From Streptomyces albicerus (GTDB lineage Bacteria; Actinomycetota; Actinomycetes; Streptomycetales; Streptomycetaceae), in NCBI RefSeq assembly GCF_008905045.1, contig NZ_VWMY01000037.1, positions 16,790 through 80,789 on the forward strand: a DNA stretch of 64,000 bases, read 5' to 3'. This document shows, piece after piece, positions 43,303 to 52,076 of the stretch (the first letter of the stretch is position 1; each line of letters begins with the position of its first letter). A program made the position numbers and the translations under genes. A model generated the notes under the pieces. It was not told the origin of the DNA. It did no database searches and was given only the letters and a program-made list of their open reading frames with translations.

Positions 43303-44016
43303 GCTCGTCGCGCGTACCGCGGCGAGGATCAGGTCGGCGACCTCCTTGGGCTGGGACACGGCGACGGCGTGCGAGGCGCCGTCGATCTCGACGATGGTCG
43401 CCCCGGCCCTCTTCGCGCCAAAACGCTCGACCTCGGGGTTGATCGCCTGGTCCGCGCCCGCCACCAGCGCCCAGGAGGGCTTGGTCTTCCACGCGGCGGC
43501 CGAGGCCGCCTCCGTGAACGCCGAGGCGGCCAGCGGACGCTGCGCCGCCGCCAGGACCTTGGTGACCGGGGCCGGGACGTCGGCGGCGAAGATGTCCGGG
43601 AACGCCTCGGCCTTGATGGTGACCTCGACCGCGGGCTCCGCCCCTTCGACGGGGTACGTCCACTCCTTGAGGTTGCTCACGAGCGGGGAGAGCGGGAAAC
43701 GGCCCTGCAACTCGCCGAGGCTCTCGCCCTCTTCGGGGGCGTAGGCGGCGATGTAGACCAGCCCGACGACGTTCTCCGCGGTGCCGGCCACGGTGATGAG
43801 CGCACCGCCGTAGGAGTGGCCGACCAGCACGACCGGGCCGTCGATCTGCGATGCCACGGAGGCGATGTACGCGGCGTCGGACGCCACGCCGCGCAGCGGG
43901 TTCGGCGGCGCCAGCACGGGGACGCCGTGGTTCTGCAGCTCCGCGACGACCCCGGACCAGCTGGCGGCGTCCGCGAAGGCACCGTGCACGAGAACGGCGG
44001 TGGGGGTGGTGGACAT
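43300..44016 (-). CDS. Alpha/beta-fold hydrolase
   Basis: The 238-residue protein starts MSTTPTAVLVHGAFADAASW. It has the oxyanion HGAF motif, nucleophile elbow GHSYGG (Ser ~residue 68), and a late GASHAV that supplies the catalytic His. It resembles small EstA/PHB-like esterases and menaquinone-type hydrolases; the substrate is unknown. A 41-bp gap separates it from the HSL-type esterase upstream on the same strand, suggesting an operon. Confidence 0.88.
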   Translation of the reverse strand: MSTTPTAVLVHGAFADAASWSGVVAELQNHGVPVLAPPNPLRGVASDAAYIASVASQIDGPVVLVGHSYGGALITVAGTAENVVGLVYIAAYAPEEGESLGELQGRFPLSPLVSNLKEWTYPVEGAEPAVEVTIKAEAFPDIFAADVPAPVTKVLAAAQRPLAASAFTEAASAAAWKTKPSWALVAGADQAINPEVERFGAKRAGATIVEIDGASHAVAVSQPKEVADLILAAVRATS

Positions 44017-44057
44017 GTTCTTCTCCTTGATGTGGATGGGCGTGCGTTTCGTCGCGG

Positions 44058-45029
44058 TCAGCGGCCGTGGAGCGCGGTGCGCAGGGTGCCGACGGCCATC
44101 GTGATCGCGGCCTCGGCGGCGTGCGTCTCGCGCAGGGCGTTGAGCATCACGAAGTCGTGGATGATCGCCTGGAAGCGCACGGCGGTCACCGGGACACCGG
44201 CCTCACGCAGTTTGTTGGCGTATGCCTCGCCCTCGTCGCGCAGCACGTCGGCCTCGCCGGTGATGACCAGGGCCGGCGGCAGACCGGCGAGCTGCTCGGT
44301 CGTCGCCCGCAGCGGGGAAGCGGTGATCTGGGCGCGCTCCGCCTCGTCGGTCGTGTACTGGTCCCAGAACCACTGCATGCCGTCGCGCCGCAGGAAGTAG
44401 CCGGTCGCGAACTGGTGGTAGGAACCGGTGTCGAAGTTCGCGTCGGTGACCGGGTAGAACAGCACCTGCTGGACGAGGGGCAGGTCGCCGCGCTGCTTGG
44501 CCATCAGCGTCAGCGCGGCCGCCATGTTGCCGCCGACGGAGTCACCGGCCACGGCCAGCCGGGAACCGTCCAGATTCTTGGACGCGCCCTGCTCGACGAT
44601 CCAGCGGGCGACCGCGTAGTTCTGCTCGATGGCGACCGGGTAACGGACCTCGGGGGAGAGGTCGTACTCGGGGAAGACCACGGCGGCGTTCGCGCCGACG
44701 GCGAGTTCGCGGACCAGGCGGTCGTGCGTGTGGGCGTTGCCGAAGACCCAGCCCGCGCCGTGGATGTAGAGGATCACCGGTAGCGTCCCCTGGGCACCGG
44801 CGGGCTTGACGATCCGGGCCCGGACGCTGCCCGTAGGACCGCCGGAGACGGTGATCCACTCCTCGTCGATCCGCGGCTTCTCGATCTCGCCGGACTGCAC
44901 CTCGTCAACGGCCTTGCGGCCTTCGGCGGGCGGCAGGTCGAAGAGATAGGGAGGGTTGGCGGTGGCTTCGGTGAAAGCGGCTGCCGCCGGCTCCAGCACT
45001 GGCTGGACCGGCTCGAAGGTGTCGGACAT
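44058..45029 (-). CDS. HSL-family alpha/beta hydrolase (esterase/lipase)
   Basis: The 323-residue protein has the hormone-sensitive-lipase features: oxyanion HGAGW in YIHGAGWVFGNAHTHDRL, nucleophile GDSVGGNMA (Ser ~residue 165), and late Asp/His in GEADVLRDEG and FQAIIHDFVML. It would hydrolyse short-chain esters in the cytoplasm. It is the upstream member of a two-gene hydrolase pair. The region upstream contains only an amidohydrolase remnant. Confidence 0.9.
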   Translation of the reverse strand: MSDTFEPVQPVLEPAAAAFTEATANPPYLFDLPPAEGRKAVDEVQSGEIEKPRIDEEWITVSGGPTGSVRARIVKPAGAQGTLPVILYIHGAGWVFGNAHTHDRLVRELAVGANAAVVFPEYDLSPEVRYPVAIEQNYAVARWIVEQGASKNLDGSRLAVAGDSVGGNMAAALTLMAKQRGDLPLVQQVLFYPVTDANFDTGSYHQFATGYFLRRDGMQWFWDQYTTDEAERAQITASPLRATTEQLAGLPPALVITGEADVLRDEGEAYANKLREAGVPVTAVRFQAIIHDFVMLNALRETHAAEAAITMAVGTLRTALHGR

Positions 45030-45748
45030 GCAATTCTCCTGAAGTGTCGTGCGTGAACTGCGGGTCGGTCGATCAGCACGCTAATACCGGAAAACCGACG
45101 GGAATTGCCCACGAGCGCACCGGAGCTGACCTCAGCGTGCACGAAAAGGGGCGCGGCAAGAAGCAGTGCGCTGTCGGTACGCATTCGGTGCGCTGAGAGG
45201 ACACACGGGCGTATCCGCCAGGAATAGCGTGACGCTCCCGTCGAAAGCCGTTTCGCCTTCAGGAGGTTGGCCCACGTTGTCCACGATGCCGGTCGGCGGG
45301 CTGATTCCCGGCGCCACCGACGACGCGGCGGACCTGGTCGTTCGCAACGCAACTTCCCCGACAACTACAGCACCGTCGTTGAACTGGCCGAGGCAGGTCA
45401 ACTGTCGCTGCGCATCGCGTATCACCTTTTCCCGCAGACGGCCGGTCAGGAAATCGACGACCTGGCCAGCTGGATCGAAATGGCCCGCCCCGCGGACGGG
45501 GACGAATGGCTGCGCCTCAACGGCGCGGGCGAGAATCTCACCTGGGCGGCAGCGGATTTCGAGAAATTCGCCCAGCCACGCCCACAGCTCGCCTCCGACT
45601 ACGAGGCCGATTTCGAGAAGGCCGTGCGCCGACCATCGCCACGGCACTTCAGGCCGTGCTCGTCGCCGCGGCCGTCATCGCGGTCGCGCATCGCCTCCCG
45701 GGCTCCGACGCCGTCTGGACCAGGCCGCGGCCCCAACGCGGTACCGCT
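45030..45748. other. 719-bp region of degraded sequence
   Basis: It holds the HSL esterase promoter (45030-45130) and an internally deleted amidohydrolase remnant (45277-45640). It also has a hydrophobic stretch in another plus-strand frame (~45640-45705, LQAVLVAAAVIAVAHRL) that may be a further gene fragment. No intact gene is present. Confidence 0.6.
45277..45640 (+). pseudogene. Amidohydrolase (COG1574-like) remnant with internal deletion and frameshift
   Basis: One frame starts LSTMPVGGLIPGATDDAADL and VVRNA, the typical opening of a metal-dependent amidohydrolase. It then shifts by one to a second frame with NFPDNYSTVVELAEAGQLSL, RIAYHLFPQTAGQEIDDL, AGENLTWAAADFEKFAQPRP and YEADFEKAVR, which is the middle of a YtcJ-like amidohydrolase. 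The catalytic metal-ligand segments between and after are gone. The junction lies near 45349 and the second break near 45640. AGGAGG precedes the start, so an intact gene once stood here. Confidence 0.72.
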
Positions 45749-46660
45749 CTACCGGCGGCGAAACCGCGTACCCCGGCCCGCCGTGTCCCGCCACTCGCTC
45801 GGGGACATGCCGTACGCGGCCCGGAACACCCGGCTGAAGTGCGTGGCACTGAGGAAACCCCAGCGGCCCGCGACCGCGGCGATGGTCTGCCGGCCGTGAA
45901 CGCCGCGCATCAGATCGCGACGGCACTCCTCGAGACGGCGGCGCTGGATCCACCGGCCGACCGTCGTGCCCTCGTCCTGGAACAGCTTGTGCAGGTACCG
46001 CACCGAGATGTGATGGGCCCCGGCGATCAGTTCGGGGGACAGGTCCCCGTCGGCCAGATGCAGGTCGATGAACCGCAGGATCCGCGACAGCAGCGGGGAC
46101 TGGGCATCGGGTATGCCCGTCGCGTCCTTGCCCAGCTGTTCCGTGGCGAGGGTGGCCAGGAGGTTCACGGCGTTCCAGGCGAGCATCTCGCCGACCGCGG
46201 GCTGGGACGAGGAGACCGTGTCGGCGAGTTCGGACAGGAACGGCGACAGCAGCGCACCCAGCCGGGAGGACCGGCCGACCGGCGCCGCCATGACCTGCTC
46301 CACGTCACGCTCCTCGAGCCCCAGCGCCTCGCGCGGCACGAGGAAGAGCTTCAGCCGGACGTGCTCGGGGAAGTCCAGCAGCGGCGGACGGTCCGCGGCG
46401 TAGAAGCAGATGTCTCCGGGTTCCAGGCGGATCTCCCGGCTCCGCTGTGCGTCGAAGGCGCCGGAGGCGCTTCCCCGTACGCCCACGAAGAGGTACTCGC
46501 CGTTGACCCGGGCGGTCAGCCGGTGAGCGGTCTGCTGCGGCCGCCCCTCTCCGGGCAGCCGTGCCGGCGCCCGGCCCGTGACGACGATGTCCAGGCCCAT
46601 GGGCATCCGGCACACCGTCTCGCCACTGTCAGCCCCGATGGTGCTGATGTCGGACATCAT
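45749..46660 (-). CDS. AraC-family transcriptional regulator
   Basis: From ATGATG at 46660, with GGAGG six bases upstream, the protein has 303 residues. The N-terminal half is a cupin-like AraC_binding_2 domain (RLEPGDICFYAADRPP, VRLKLFLVPREALGL). The C-terminal half holds two helix-turn-helix motifs (SVRYLHKLFQDEGTTVGRWI; AAVAGRWGFLSATHFSRVFR; YGMSPSEW). It is a clear paralogue of the regulator at 48752-49663, with the same length. A SARP-like direct repeat lies 76-93 bp upstream of the start codon. It is the last gene of a four-gene minus-strand run. Confidence 0.9.
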   Translation of the reverse strand: MMSDISTIGADSGETVCRMPMGLDIVVTGRAPARLPGEGRPQQTAHRLTARVNGEYLFVGVRGSASGAFDAQRSREIRLEPGDICFYAADRPPLLDFPEHVRLKLFLVPREALGLEERDVEQVMAAPVGRSSRLGALLSPFLSELADTVSSSQPAVGEMLAWNAVNLLATLATEQLGKDATGIPDAQSPLLSRILRFIDLHLADGDLSPELIAGAHHISVRYLHKLFQDEGTTVGRWIQRRRLEECRRDLMRGVHGRQTIAAVAGRWGFLSATHFSRVFRAAYGMSPSEWRDTAGRGTRFRRR

Positions 46661-46735
46661 CTGTCGCCTCCGTGCCCGGCCGAACAAACCGCTATTCACT
46701 GCTCACGGAGCCTAGAAAGGCGGATGTGTAAAAAA

Positions 46736-46753
46736 AGTGACACCGGAGTGACA
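46736..46753 (-). promoter_or_regulatory. SARP-box-like heptamer direct repeat
   Basis: On the minus strand TGTCACT occurs twice with an 11-bp period (46747-46753, 46736-46742). An AT-rich stretch follows, TTTTTTACACAT, in which TACACA could be a -10 hexamer. Heptamers at 11-bp spacing next to -10 are the known form of SARP binding sites. It lies between the SARP gene and the AraC gene. Confidence 0.65.
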
Positions 46754-46773
46754 TGGGCGACCGACCATGCCGT

Positions 46774-48675
46774 CTATGTGTGGTCGGTGTGCAGGAAGTG
46801 GTTCAGCAGGCGCTCCCGCGCGGCCTGCCGTTCCGCCAGGGAGTCGTGTGTCTCGCTGAGTTCGGCGGCGAACACGCGCAGCAGGTCGTGTTGGACGTAG
46901 CTGCCGGGTGCGTGTTCGGTGACGAGGTGGGCCTCGGCGAGTTCATCGAGGATCAGACGTGCCGTGCGGGCGGGGAGGCCGGTGAGAGCGGCGGCGTCGT
47001 CCGCCGCGAGGTCCGGCCCGGGGTGCAGCGACAGAAGGCGGAACAACCGGGCGCTCTCAGGCGCCAGACACCGGTAGGAGCAGGCGAAGGCGGTGCGGGC
47101 GTCGGCCGCGCCTCCCGTGCCGGCGAAAGCGTCCAGACTCCCCCGGGAGTGACGCAGTTCGGCGGCGATGGCCGCCAGCGGAAAGTCCGGGCGGCTGATG
47201 GCCCGGGCGGCCACGATGGCCAGCGCCAGCGGCAGTCGGCCGCAGCGCGCGATGAGCTCGTCGGCCGCCGCGGGCTCGGCGGCCAGCCGCTCATGGCCGG
47301 CGCGCAGGGCCAGTACGGTCCGCGCGTCCGCGGCGGACGGCAGATCCAGGCGCAGGGGGTGGGCACCCGAGGCGATCAGGCTGGGCAGGGCGTTGCGACT
47401 GGTGATCAGCGTCAGACAGCCGGGCGACGCGGGGAGCAGCGGCCTGACCTGCTCGGTGCCCGAGGCGTCGTCGAGCAGTACGAGAAGCCTTCGGCCGGAC
47501 AGCAGACTCCGATACAGACCTGCGAGGGCGTCCACGCCGTTCGGCAGGTGACGGGGAGGCACGCCGAGAGCGGTGAGCATTCCACGCAGTGCCTCCGCGG
47601 GATCCAGGGGCGTCCTGGCGGGGGCGAAACCCCGCAGCTCCACGTAGAGCTGACCATCCGGGAACCGATCGGCGATTCCGTGCGCCCAGTGGACCGCGAG
47701 CGTGGTCTTCCCGATGCCCGCCATCCCGCTGATCAGGACCGTCGCGGGTGCTCCTGCGGAGTCCGACGCCGCCTCGGTGATCTCCAGCAGGCTGCCGAGT
47801 TCGGCCCGTCTGCCGGAGAAGACCAACAGATCGGGCGGCAACTGGGCGGGGCGGACCACCGGCTCCGGCGCTTCGGGCCGCGTCGCCGGCAGCCCGCGAC
47901 CGGACGGGGGACCGGTCGGCCGCAGCTCCTGACGGAGCACCCGGGTGTGGGCCGCGGCCAGCTCGGCGCCGGGCGCGACCCCCAACTCCTCGGCCAGCAG
48001 CCGTCGTACGTCCTCGTACGCCGCCAACGCCTCCGCCTGCCGTCCGGAGGCGGCCAGCGCCATGACGAGCCTGGCGTGCAACGACTCGTTCAGGGGGTCG
48101 AGTTCGACGGCCTGGCGCAGGCGCGGCAGGAGGTCCTCCGTCCTGCCGCACAGCAGCGCCGTGTCGGCCGCCATCACCGTCGTGTGCACGAGCTCGCGCT
48201 CCACCGCGGCGAACACGGTGTGCTCCCGGACGGACGAGGGGATCCCCATCGCGACCGGACCCCGCCACTCGCTCAGCGCCTCGACGAAGTGCCGCAGCGC
48301 CACCTCGGGTCTTCCGGTGGCGACAGCCCGCTTGCCGCGCTTGGTGAGGTCGCGGAACCGCAGCAGGTCGACCTCGTCCTCGCCCGCCTCCAGCAGATAA
48401 CCACCGTCACGGCGGAGCAGCCGACGACCGGGTGCCCGGGGCGGCAGGTCGGGTTCGAGCAGCCGACGCAGCGCGCCGACGTAACGGCGCACCACGTTCA
48501 TCGCGCTGGCCGGCGGTCGCTCGGGCCAGAGCACGTCGACGATCTCGCTCGCCGGAACGGGCCGGCCCGCCCGCACCAGGAGCAGACCCAACAGGGCACG
48601 CTGCTGGGGGAACCCGAGTTCGAGCTCCCTCTCCCCCCGGCACACCCGAAGGGGACCCAGTACCTCGAACCGCAT
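46774..48675 (-). CDS. SARP-type regulator with NB-ARC ATPase (AfsR-like, no TPR)
   Basis: The 633-residue protein has an N-terminal OmpR-like DNA-binding domain (RFEVLGPLRV, RALLGLLLVRAGRPVPASEI), a BTAD activation domain (~100-245, DEVDLLRFRDL, ALSEWRGPVA) and an NB-ARC domain with P-loop GMAGIGKTT and LVLLDDASG (Walker B). It ends soon after the ATPase, about 300 residues shorter than AfsR, without TPR repeats. SARP proteins activate antibiotic or other specialised genes by binding heptamer repeats. ATG at 48675; the codon before is TTG. It probably controls the downstream AraC promoter. Confidence 0.9.
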   Translation of the reverse strand: MRFEVLGPLRVCRGERELELGFPQQRALLGLLLVRAGRPVPASEIVDVLWPERPPASAMNVVRRYVGALRRLLEPDLPPRAPGRRLLRRDGGYLLEAGEDEVDLLRFRDLTKRGKRAVATGRPEVALRHFVEALSEWRGPVAMGIPSSVREHTVFAAVERELVHTTVMAADTALLCGRTEDLLPRLRQAVELDPLNESLHARLVMALAASGRQAEALAAYEDVRRLLAEELGVAPGAELAAAHTRVLRQELRPTGPPSGRGLPATRPEAPEPVVRPAQLPPDLLVFSGRRAELGSLLEITEAASDSAGAPATVLISGMAGIGKTTLAVHWAHGIADRFPDGQLYVELRGFAPARTPLDPAEALRGMLTALGVPPRHLPNGVDALAGLYRSLLSGRRLLVLLDDASGTEQVRPLLPASPGCLTLITSRNALPSLIASGAHPLRLDLPSAADARTVLALRAGHERLAAEPAAADELIARCGRLPLALAIVAARAISRPDFPLAAIAAELRHSRGSLDAFAGTGGAADARTAFACSYRCLAPESARLFRLLSLHPGPDLAADDAAALTGLPARTARLILDELAEAHLVTEHAPGSYVQHDLLRVFAAELSETHDSLAERQAARERLLNHFLHTDHT

Positions 48676-48751
48676 CAACTCTGCGAACTCCGTCTTGCTC
48701 CGTGGACAGACGGCGGGCGCGGACCCCTCGGCCGCCCGAACCCCCCTTGCG

Positions 48752-49663
48752 TCAGCCTAGAAGCACGGCCGGCCGAACGCCGTCCGGGCTCCGACGCACG
48801 CCGGGAGGCCCGGCGGGAACAGGCGCGGCCGCGTCCGACGGTGCCAGAGCCTGCCACTCGCTGGGCGACATGCCGTAGGCATCCCGGAAGGCCCGGCTGA
48901 AGTGCGAGGCGCTGGTGAATCCCCAGCGATGCGCGACGGCGGCCACGGTGAGCCTGCGACGCGGTGCCCTGCCCAGCTCGCGGCGACAGGCGTCGAGCCG
49001 GCGCGAACGTACCCACTGACTCACTGTCGTGCCCTCGCTCTGGAAGAGCTTGTGCAGGTAGCGGACGGATATGTGATGGGCGAGCGCGATCGATTCCGGC
49101 GACAGATCCGGATCCGTCAGATGCAGTTCGACGAAGGTCCGGATGCGTGACAGCGTCTGCCCACCGGCGTCCGTCGAGTGCGCCGCCTCCTCTCCGACGA
49201 ACTCCGTGACGAGTACGGCGAGAAGATCCACGGCGTTGCGGGCGAGCCGGTCGCCGACGCGCGTCCGGCGGAACTCCGCCTCGGAGGCGAGTACGGACAG
49301 GAAGTGCGACACCAACGCCCGCACACCTTCCCCACAGCCCAGGGGCACGCCCATGATCCGGCGCAGGTCGGAGTCGGCGATCCCCAGGCAGCGGCGCGGT
49401 ATACGGAAGACCGTCATCCGGGAGTGCTCGCCGAATCGCGGTGATCCGGGCCGGCCCGGATCACAGAAGACGATGTCGCCGGGTTCCAGAAAGACCTCGT
49501 TGCCGCCGTGCAGGACCGCGGTCGAGCCGTGGAGTTGCAGCGCGACGTACAGGGCGTCGTCGTCAACGCCCGGCTCCGACAGCCAGGGAAGGACGGAGCG
49601 AGGGCCGTCGGCGGAGCGCAGCACGGAAATCCCCAGCTGTCCGAGGTCGTTGTCACAGGTCAC
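48752..49663 (-). CDS. AraC-family transcriptional regulator (paralogue of the 45749 gene)
   Basis: The GTG at 49663 follows AGGAGGTGCGAG and overlaps the hydrolase stop by four bases (GTGA). The 303-residue protein has an AraC_binding_2 domain (FLEPGDIVFCDPGRPG) and a C-terminal pair of helix-turn-helices (SVRYLHKLFQSEGTTVSQWV; AAVAHRWGFTSASHFSRAF; YGMSPSEW). These match the other AraC copy nearly residue by residue, so the two arose by duplication. Likely co-translated with the hydrolase. Confidence 0.91.
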   Translation of the reverse strand: MTCDNDLGQLGISVLRSADGPRSVLPWLSEPGVDDDALYVALQLHGSTAVLHGGNEVFLEPGDIVFCDPGRPGSPRFGEHSRMTVFRIPRRCLGIADSDLRRIMGVPLGCGEGVRALVSHFLSVLASEAEFRRTRVGDRLARNAVDLLAVLVTEFVGEEAAHSTDAGGQTLSRIRTFVELHLTDPDLSPESIALAHHISVRYLHKLFQSEGTTVSQWVRSRRLDACRRELGRAPRRRLTVAAVAHRWGFTSASHFSRAFRDAYGMSPSEWQALAPSDAAAPVPAGPPGVRRSPDGVRPAVLLG

Positions 49664-50502
49664 CTCGCACCTCCTGGGGCCAGGAACTTCTCGACCACGG
49701 CGTTGAACGCGGGCGGATTCTCGAGGAAGGGAAAGTGCGACGAGGCCACGTCGGCCGGGAAGACGTGGAGTTGTGCGTCCGGGATCTCGCGGGCGACGAA
49801 ACGCTGCGAGTCGGGGCTCACATGGCTTCCGTCGCATCCGATCACCAGGGTCGGCACGTCCACCCTGGGCAGCATGTCGCGCCAGTCCTGCGCACAGTGG
49901 TCGAACAGCAGGGGGACGCCGGCGTAGGACGGTGTCGACCTGATCTCGGCGGCGACGAAGGCGAGCACTTCGGGGTCGGTGTCACCGGAGAACATGCCGC
50001 GCACGAAGTCGTGGCGCACCCGCTCACCGTCCGGGCCCGCCAGTGCGGCGCCGAGTTCGAGAAGCCCCGCGACGTCGAAGATGGCGCCGGATTCCCGCTG
50101 TTCGGCGGGCGTCATCCAGGGAACGGCCGCGACGGCCGCGGGCTGGTCGACGGCGATGAAGCGCCGTATCCGGCCGGTGCCGAACTGGTCCATGAAGCTC
50201 CACCACACCGACACGCCCATCGACCACCCGAGGGCGTCGAAACGGTCCAGCTCCAGGTGGTCGACGACGTCGAGCACGTCGCGTGCCAGACGGGCGACGC
50301 GGTAACCGTGACGGGGCTTGCCGGACACTCCGTGGCCGCGCAGATCCAAGGTGATGACACGACGGGGGGACAGGCCGCTCACCTGGTGCCGGAACATCTC
50401 CTGCGTCTGTCCCCAGCCGTGGAGCATCACCAGCGGAGAGCCGTCGCCCCCGCTGTCGTGGTACACGAGCTTCGTACCGTCGTCGGTCGTCAGTTCTCCC
50501 AT
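49660..50502 (-). CDS. Alpha/beta-fold hydrolase co-transcribed with AraC regulator
   Basis: The 280-residue protein starts MGELTTDDGTKLVYHDSGGD. It has oxyanion HGWGQ, the DLRGHGVSGKP strand, nucleophile elbow GWSMG (Ser ~residue 101), and a late SSHFPFLE that supplies His. It resembles non-heme haloperoxidase/epoxide-hydrolase-type esterases; substrate unknown. It is the first gene of the hydrolase-AraC-SARP-AraC run, so it may make or remove the ligand of these regulators. An 8-bp inverted repeat (GGGCGACC at 50560, GGTCGCCC at 50592) lies in its promoter. Confidence 0.88.
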   Translation of the reverse strand: MGELTTDDGTKLVYHDSGGDGSPLVMLHGWGQTQEMFRHQVSGLSPRRVITLDLRGHGVSGKPRHGYRVARLARDVLDVVDHLELDRFDALGWSMGVSVWWSFMDQFGTGRIRRFIAVDQPAAVAAVPWMTPAEQRESGAIFDVAGLLELGAALAGPDGERVRHDFVRGMFSGDTDPEVLAFVAAEIRSTPSYAGVPLLFDHCAQDWRDMLPRVDVPTLVIGCDGSHVSPDSQRFVAREIPDAQLHVFPADVASSHFPFLENPPAFNAVVEKFLAPGGAR

Positions 50503-50673
50503 GGCGAACCCCCTGGTCGGTCGGTATCCGTCGCACGCGCCGGGCGTCAACTGGCGTCTGGGCGACCGAATATCAACAAGAACGGACGTCTGGTCGCCCG
50601 CGTCCCGACATTGTCGATCGCCGACGTGCGGCGTCACCACCGCGAGACGTAGGGATCTGCCGGACGGGCGTCC

Positions 50674-51930
50674 TCAGTCTGTAGAAAGCTCAGCGGGATG
50701 CTCAGGGGCGAGGAGTTCCTCGATCCGCAGGCCCATGTGGAGAAGCAGCCGATGGGCGCCGATGTCCAGGTCGAGCCCGGTGATCTCCTGGATCTGTCCC
50801 AGCCGGTAGTACAGCGAGGTCCGGTGGATCTGCAGCGCTTCCGCGGTCCTGGGGATCGATCCGGCGTGTTCCAGGAAGCAGCGCAGTGTCTCCCGGTGAC
50901 GGGAGCCGCCATTGCTGTCCATCAGCGTGCGCAGCGGCTCCGGAACCAGGGACGCGTTCAGCGACTCTTCCGGGAGCTGGAGCAGGATGGCGAACTCGCC
51001 CAGTTCCTCCCAGTGTCCGACGCCCTTCAGCGAGGGCAGCCGACGAGCGGCCCGAGCGGCCACGAGCGCCTGCCCGTACGAGACCCAGGCGTCGGCGGGA
51101 CCGGCCTGGCGCCCGCCGACACCGACCACGAAAGCCGCCGGCGGGCCGAGGAACGCGCCGAGCGCCTCGAGGACGTGGGTGGACTGCCGGTCGAGCTCTT
51201 CCCGGCCCGGCGGCCGGTCGAGGAGCTGGAGAAGGATCGCGCGGCCCTGATCGACGGCCAGGACGCCGCGAGCCGACCGCGTGTGCCTGAACGCTTCCAG
51301 TGCGCCCCGGAGCGCCATCTCGACCTGCGCGGACGGCTCCTGGGACCCGGACACCTCGACGACGCTGACGACGGCATGGGGTGCGTCTCGAAGCGGCCCG
51401 CTGCCGAGCAGGCGCTGCCGGGCCGCACCGCGCCCTGCCGGGCTCCCGCTCAACAGGTCGAGCAGCGCCTCGTTCGTGCCCGTCTCCTCGGCGTCGTCCG
51501 CGAGGCGTTCCGTGTACATCTGGGCGGCCATGGCGCGGGCCGCCACCATGATGGTGTCGACCTCCTCCGGTGTCAGTGACTGCTGTGCGTCGATGACCAT
51601 CAGCAGGCCGAGCAGGTGGCCGCGCTCGCGGAGCGGAACGCAGTAGCGGGGAAGCAGCCCGATGTCGTCACGGCCTCTCACATGGCCCGGCCTGGACCAC
51701 TGGGCCACGCCCTGGGCGAGGACGAAGCGGATGACCTCGCTGTCCGCGCGGCCCTGCAGCAGGCTGCGGACGCGCACGGGGTCCGCGTCACCGAAGTGCC
51801 GACTCGAACAGATCAGCCGGACCAGAGGGTCGTTGACCACCACGGACCGGCCGAGGTCCTCCGCGAGCTCGTCGACCATCGCCTGCAGTGTGTCGCTGCC
51901 GACGCGAGGGCGTGGGAACCGTCCGGTCAT
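50674..51930 (-). CDS. PucR/CdaR-type transcriptional regulator
   Basis: The 418-residue protein has a GAF-like N-terminal half (VVVNDPLVRLICSSRHFG; CVPLRERGHLLGLLMVID). The C-terminal PucR-type helix-turn-helix is ALQIHRTSLYYRLGQIQEIT. Unlike the purine regulator at 23773 it lacks the PucR-specific N-terminal domain. It sits 171 bp upstream of the hydrolase-AraC operon on the same strand. The regulon is not evident. Confidence 0.87.
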   Translation of the reverse strand: MTGRFPRPRVGSDTLQAMVDELAEDLGRSVVVNDPLVRLICSSRHFGDADPVRVRSLLQGRADSEVIRFVLAQGVAQWSRPGHVRGRDDIGLLPRYCVPLRERGHLLGLLMVIDAQQSLTPEEVDTIMVAARAMAAQMYTERLADDAEETGTNEALLDLLSGSPAGRGAARQRLLGSGPLRDAPHAVVSVVEVSGSQEPSAQVEMALRGALEAFRHTRSARGVLAVDQGRAILLQLLDRPPGREELDRQSTHVLEALGAFLGPPAAFVVGVGGRQAGPADAWVSYGQALVAARAARRLPSLKGVGHWEELGEFAILLQLPEESLNASLVPEPLRTLMDSNGGSRHRETLRCFLEHAGSIPRTAEALQIHRTSLYYRLGQIQEITGLDLDIGAHRLLLHMGLRIEELLAPEHPAELSTD

Positions 51931-52076
51931 TGAGCGTCCTTTCTCGGAGGATCCTTTCTACATATCGAGAAACATGGCGGGCAAGTTTTCGACAATGCGA
52001 TGAACCGAGAGCGCACTATTCTTTTCCAGTAGTGCACAGAGCGTGCCGGGCGAATAAATTCGGCGGCGATTTCGCC

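Noticed and set aside
45132..45647. Minus-strand open frame over the amidohydrolase remnant
   Set aside because: The plus strand shows amidohydrolase text; the minus translation is its complement image.
46753..48900. Plus-strand frame opposite the SARP gene
   Set aside because: Gln/Arg/Gly-rich shadow without motifs.
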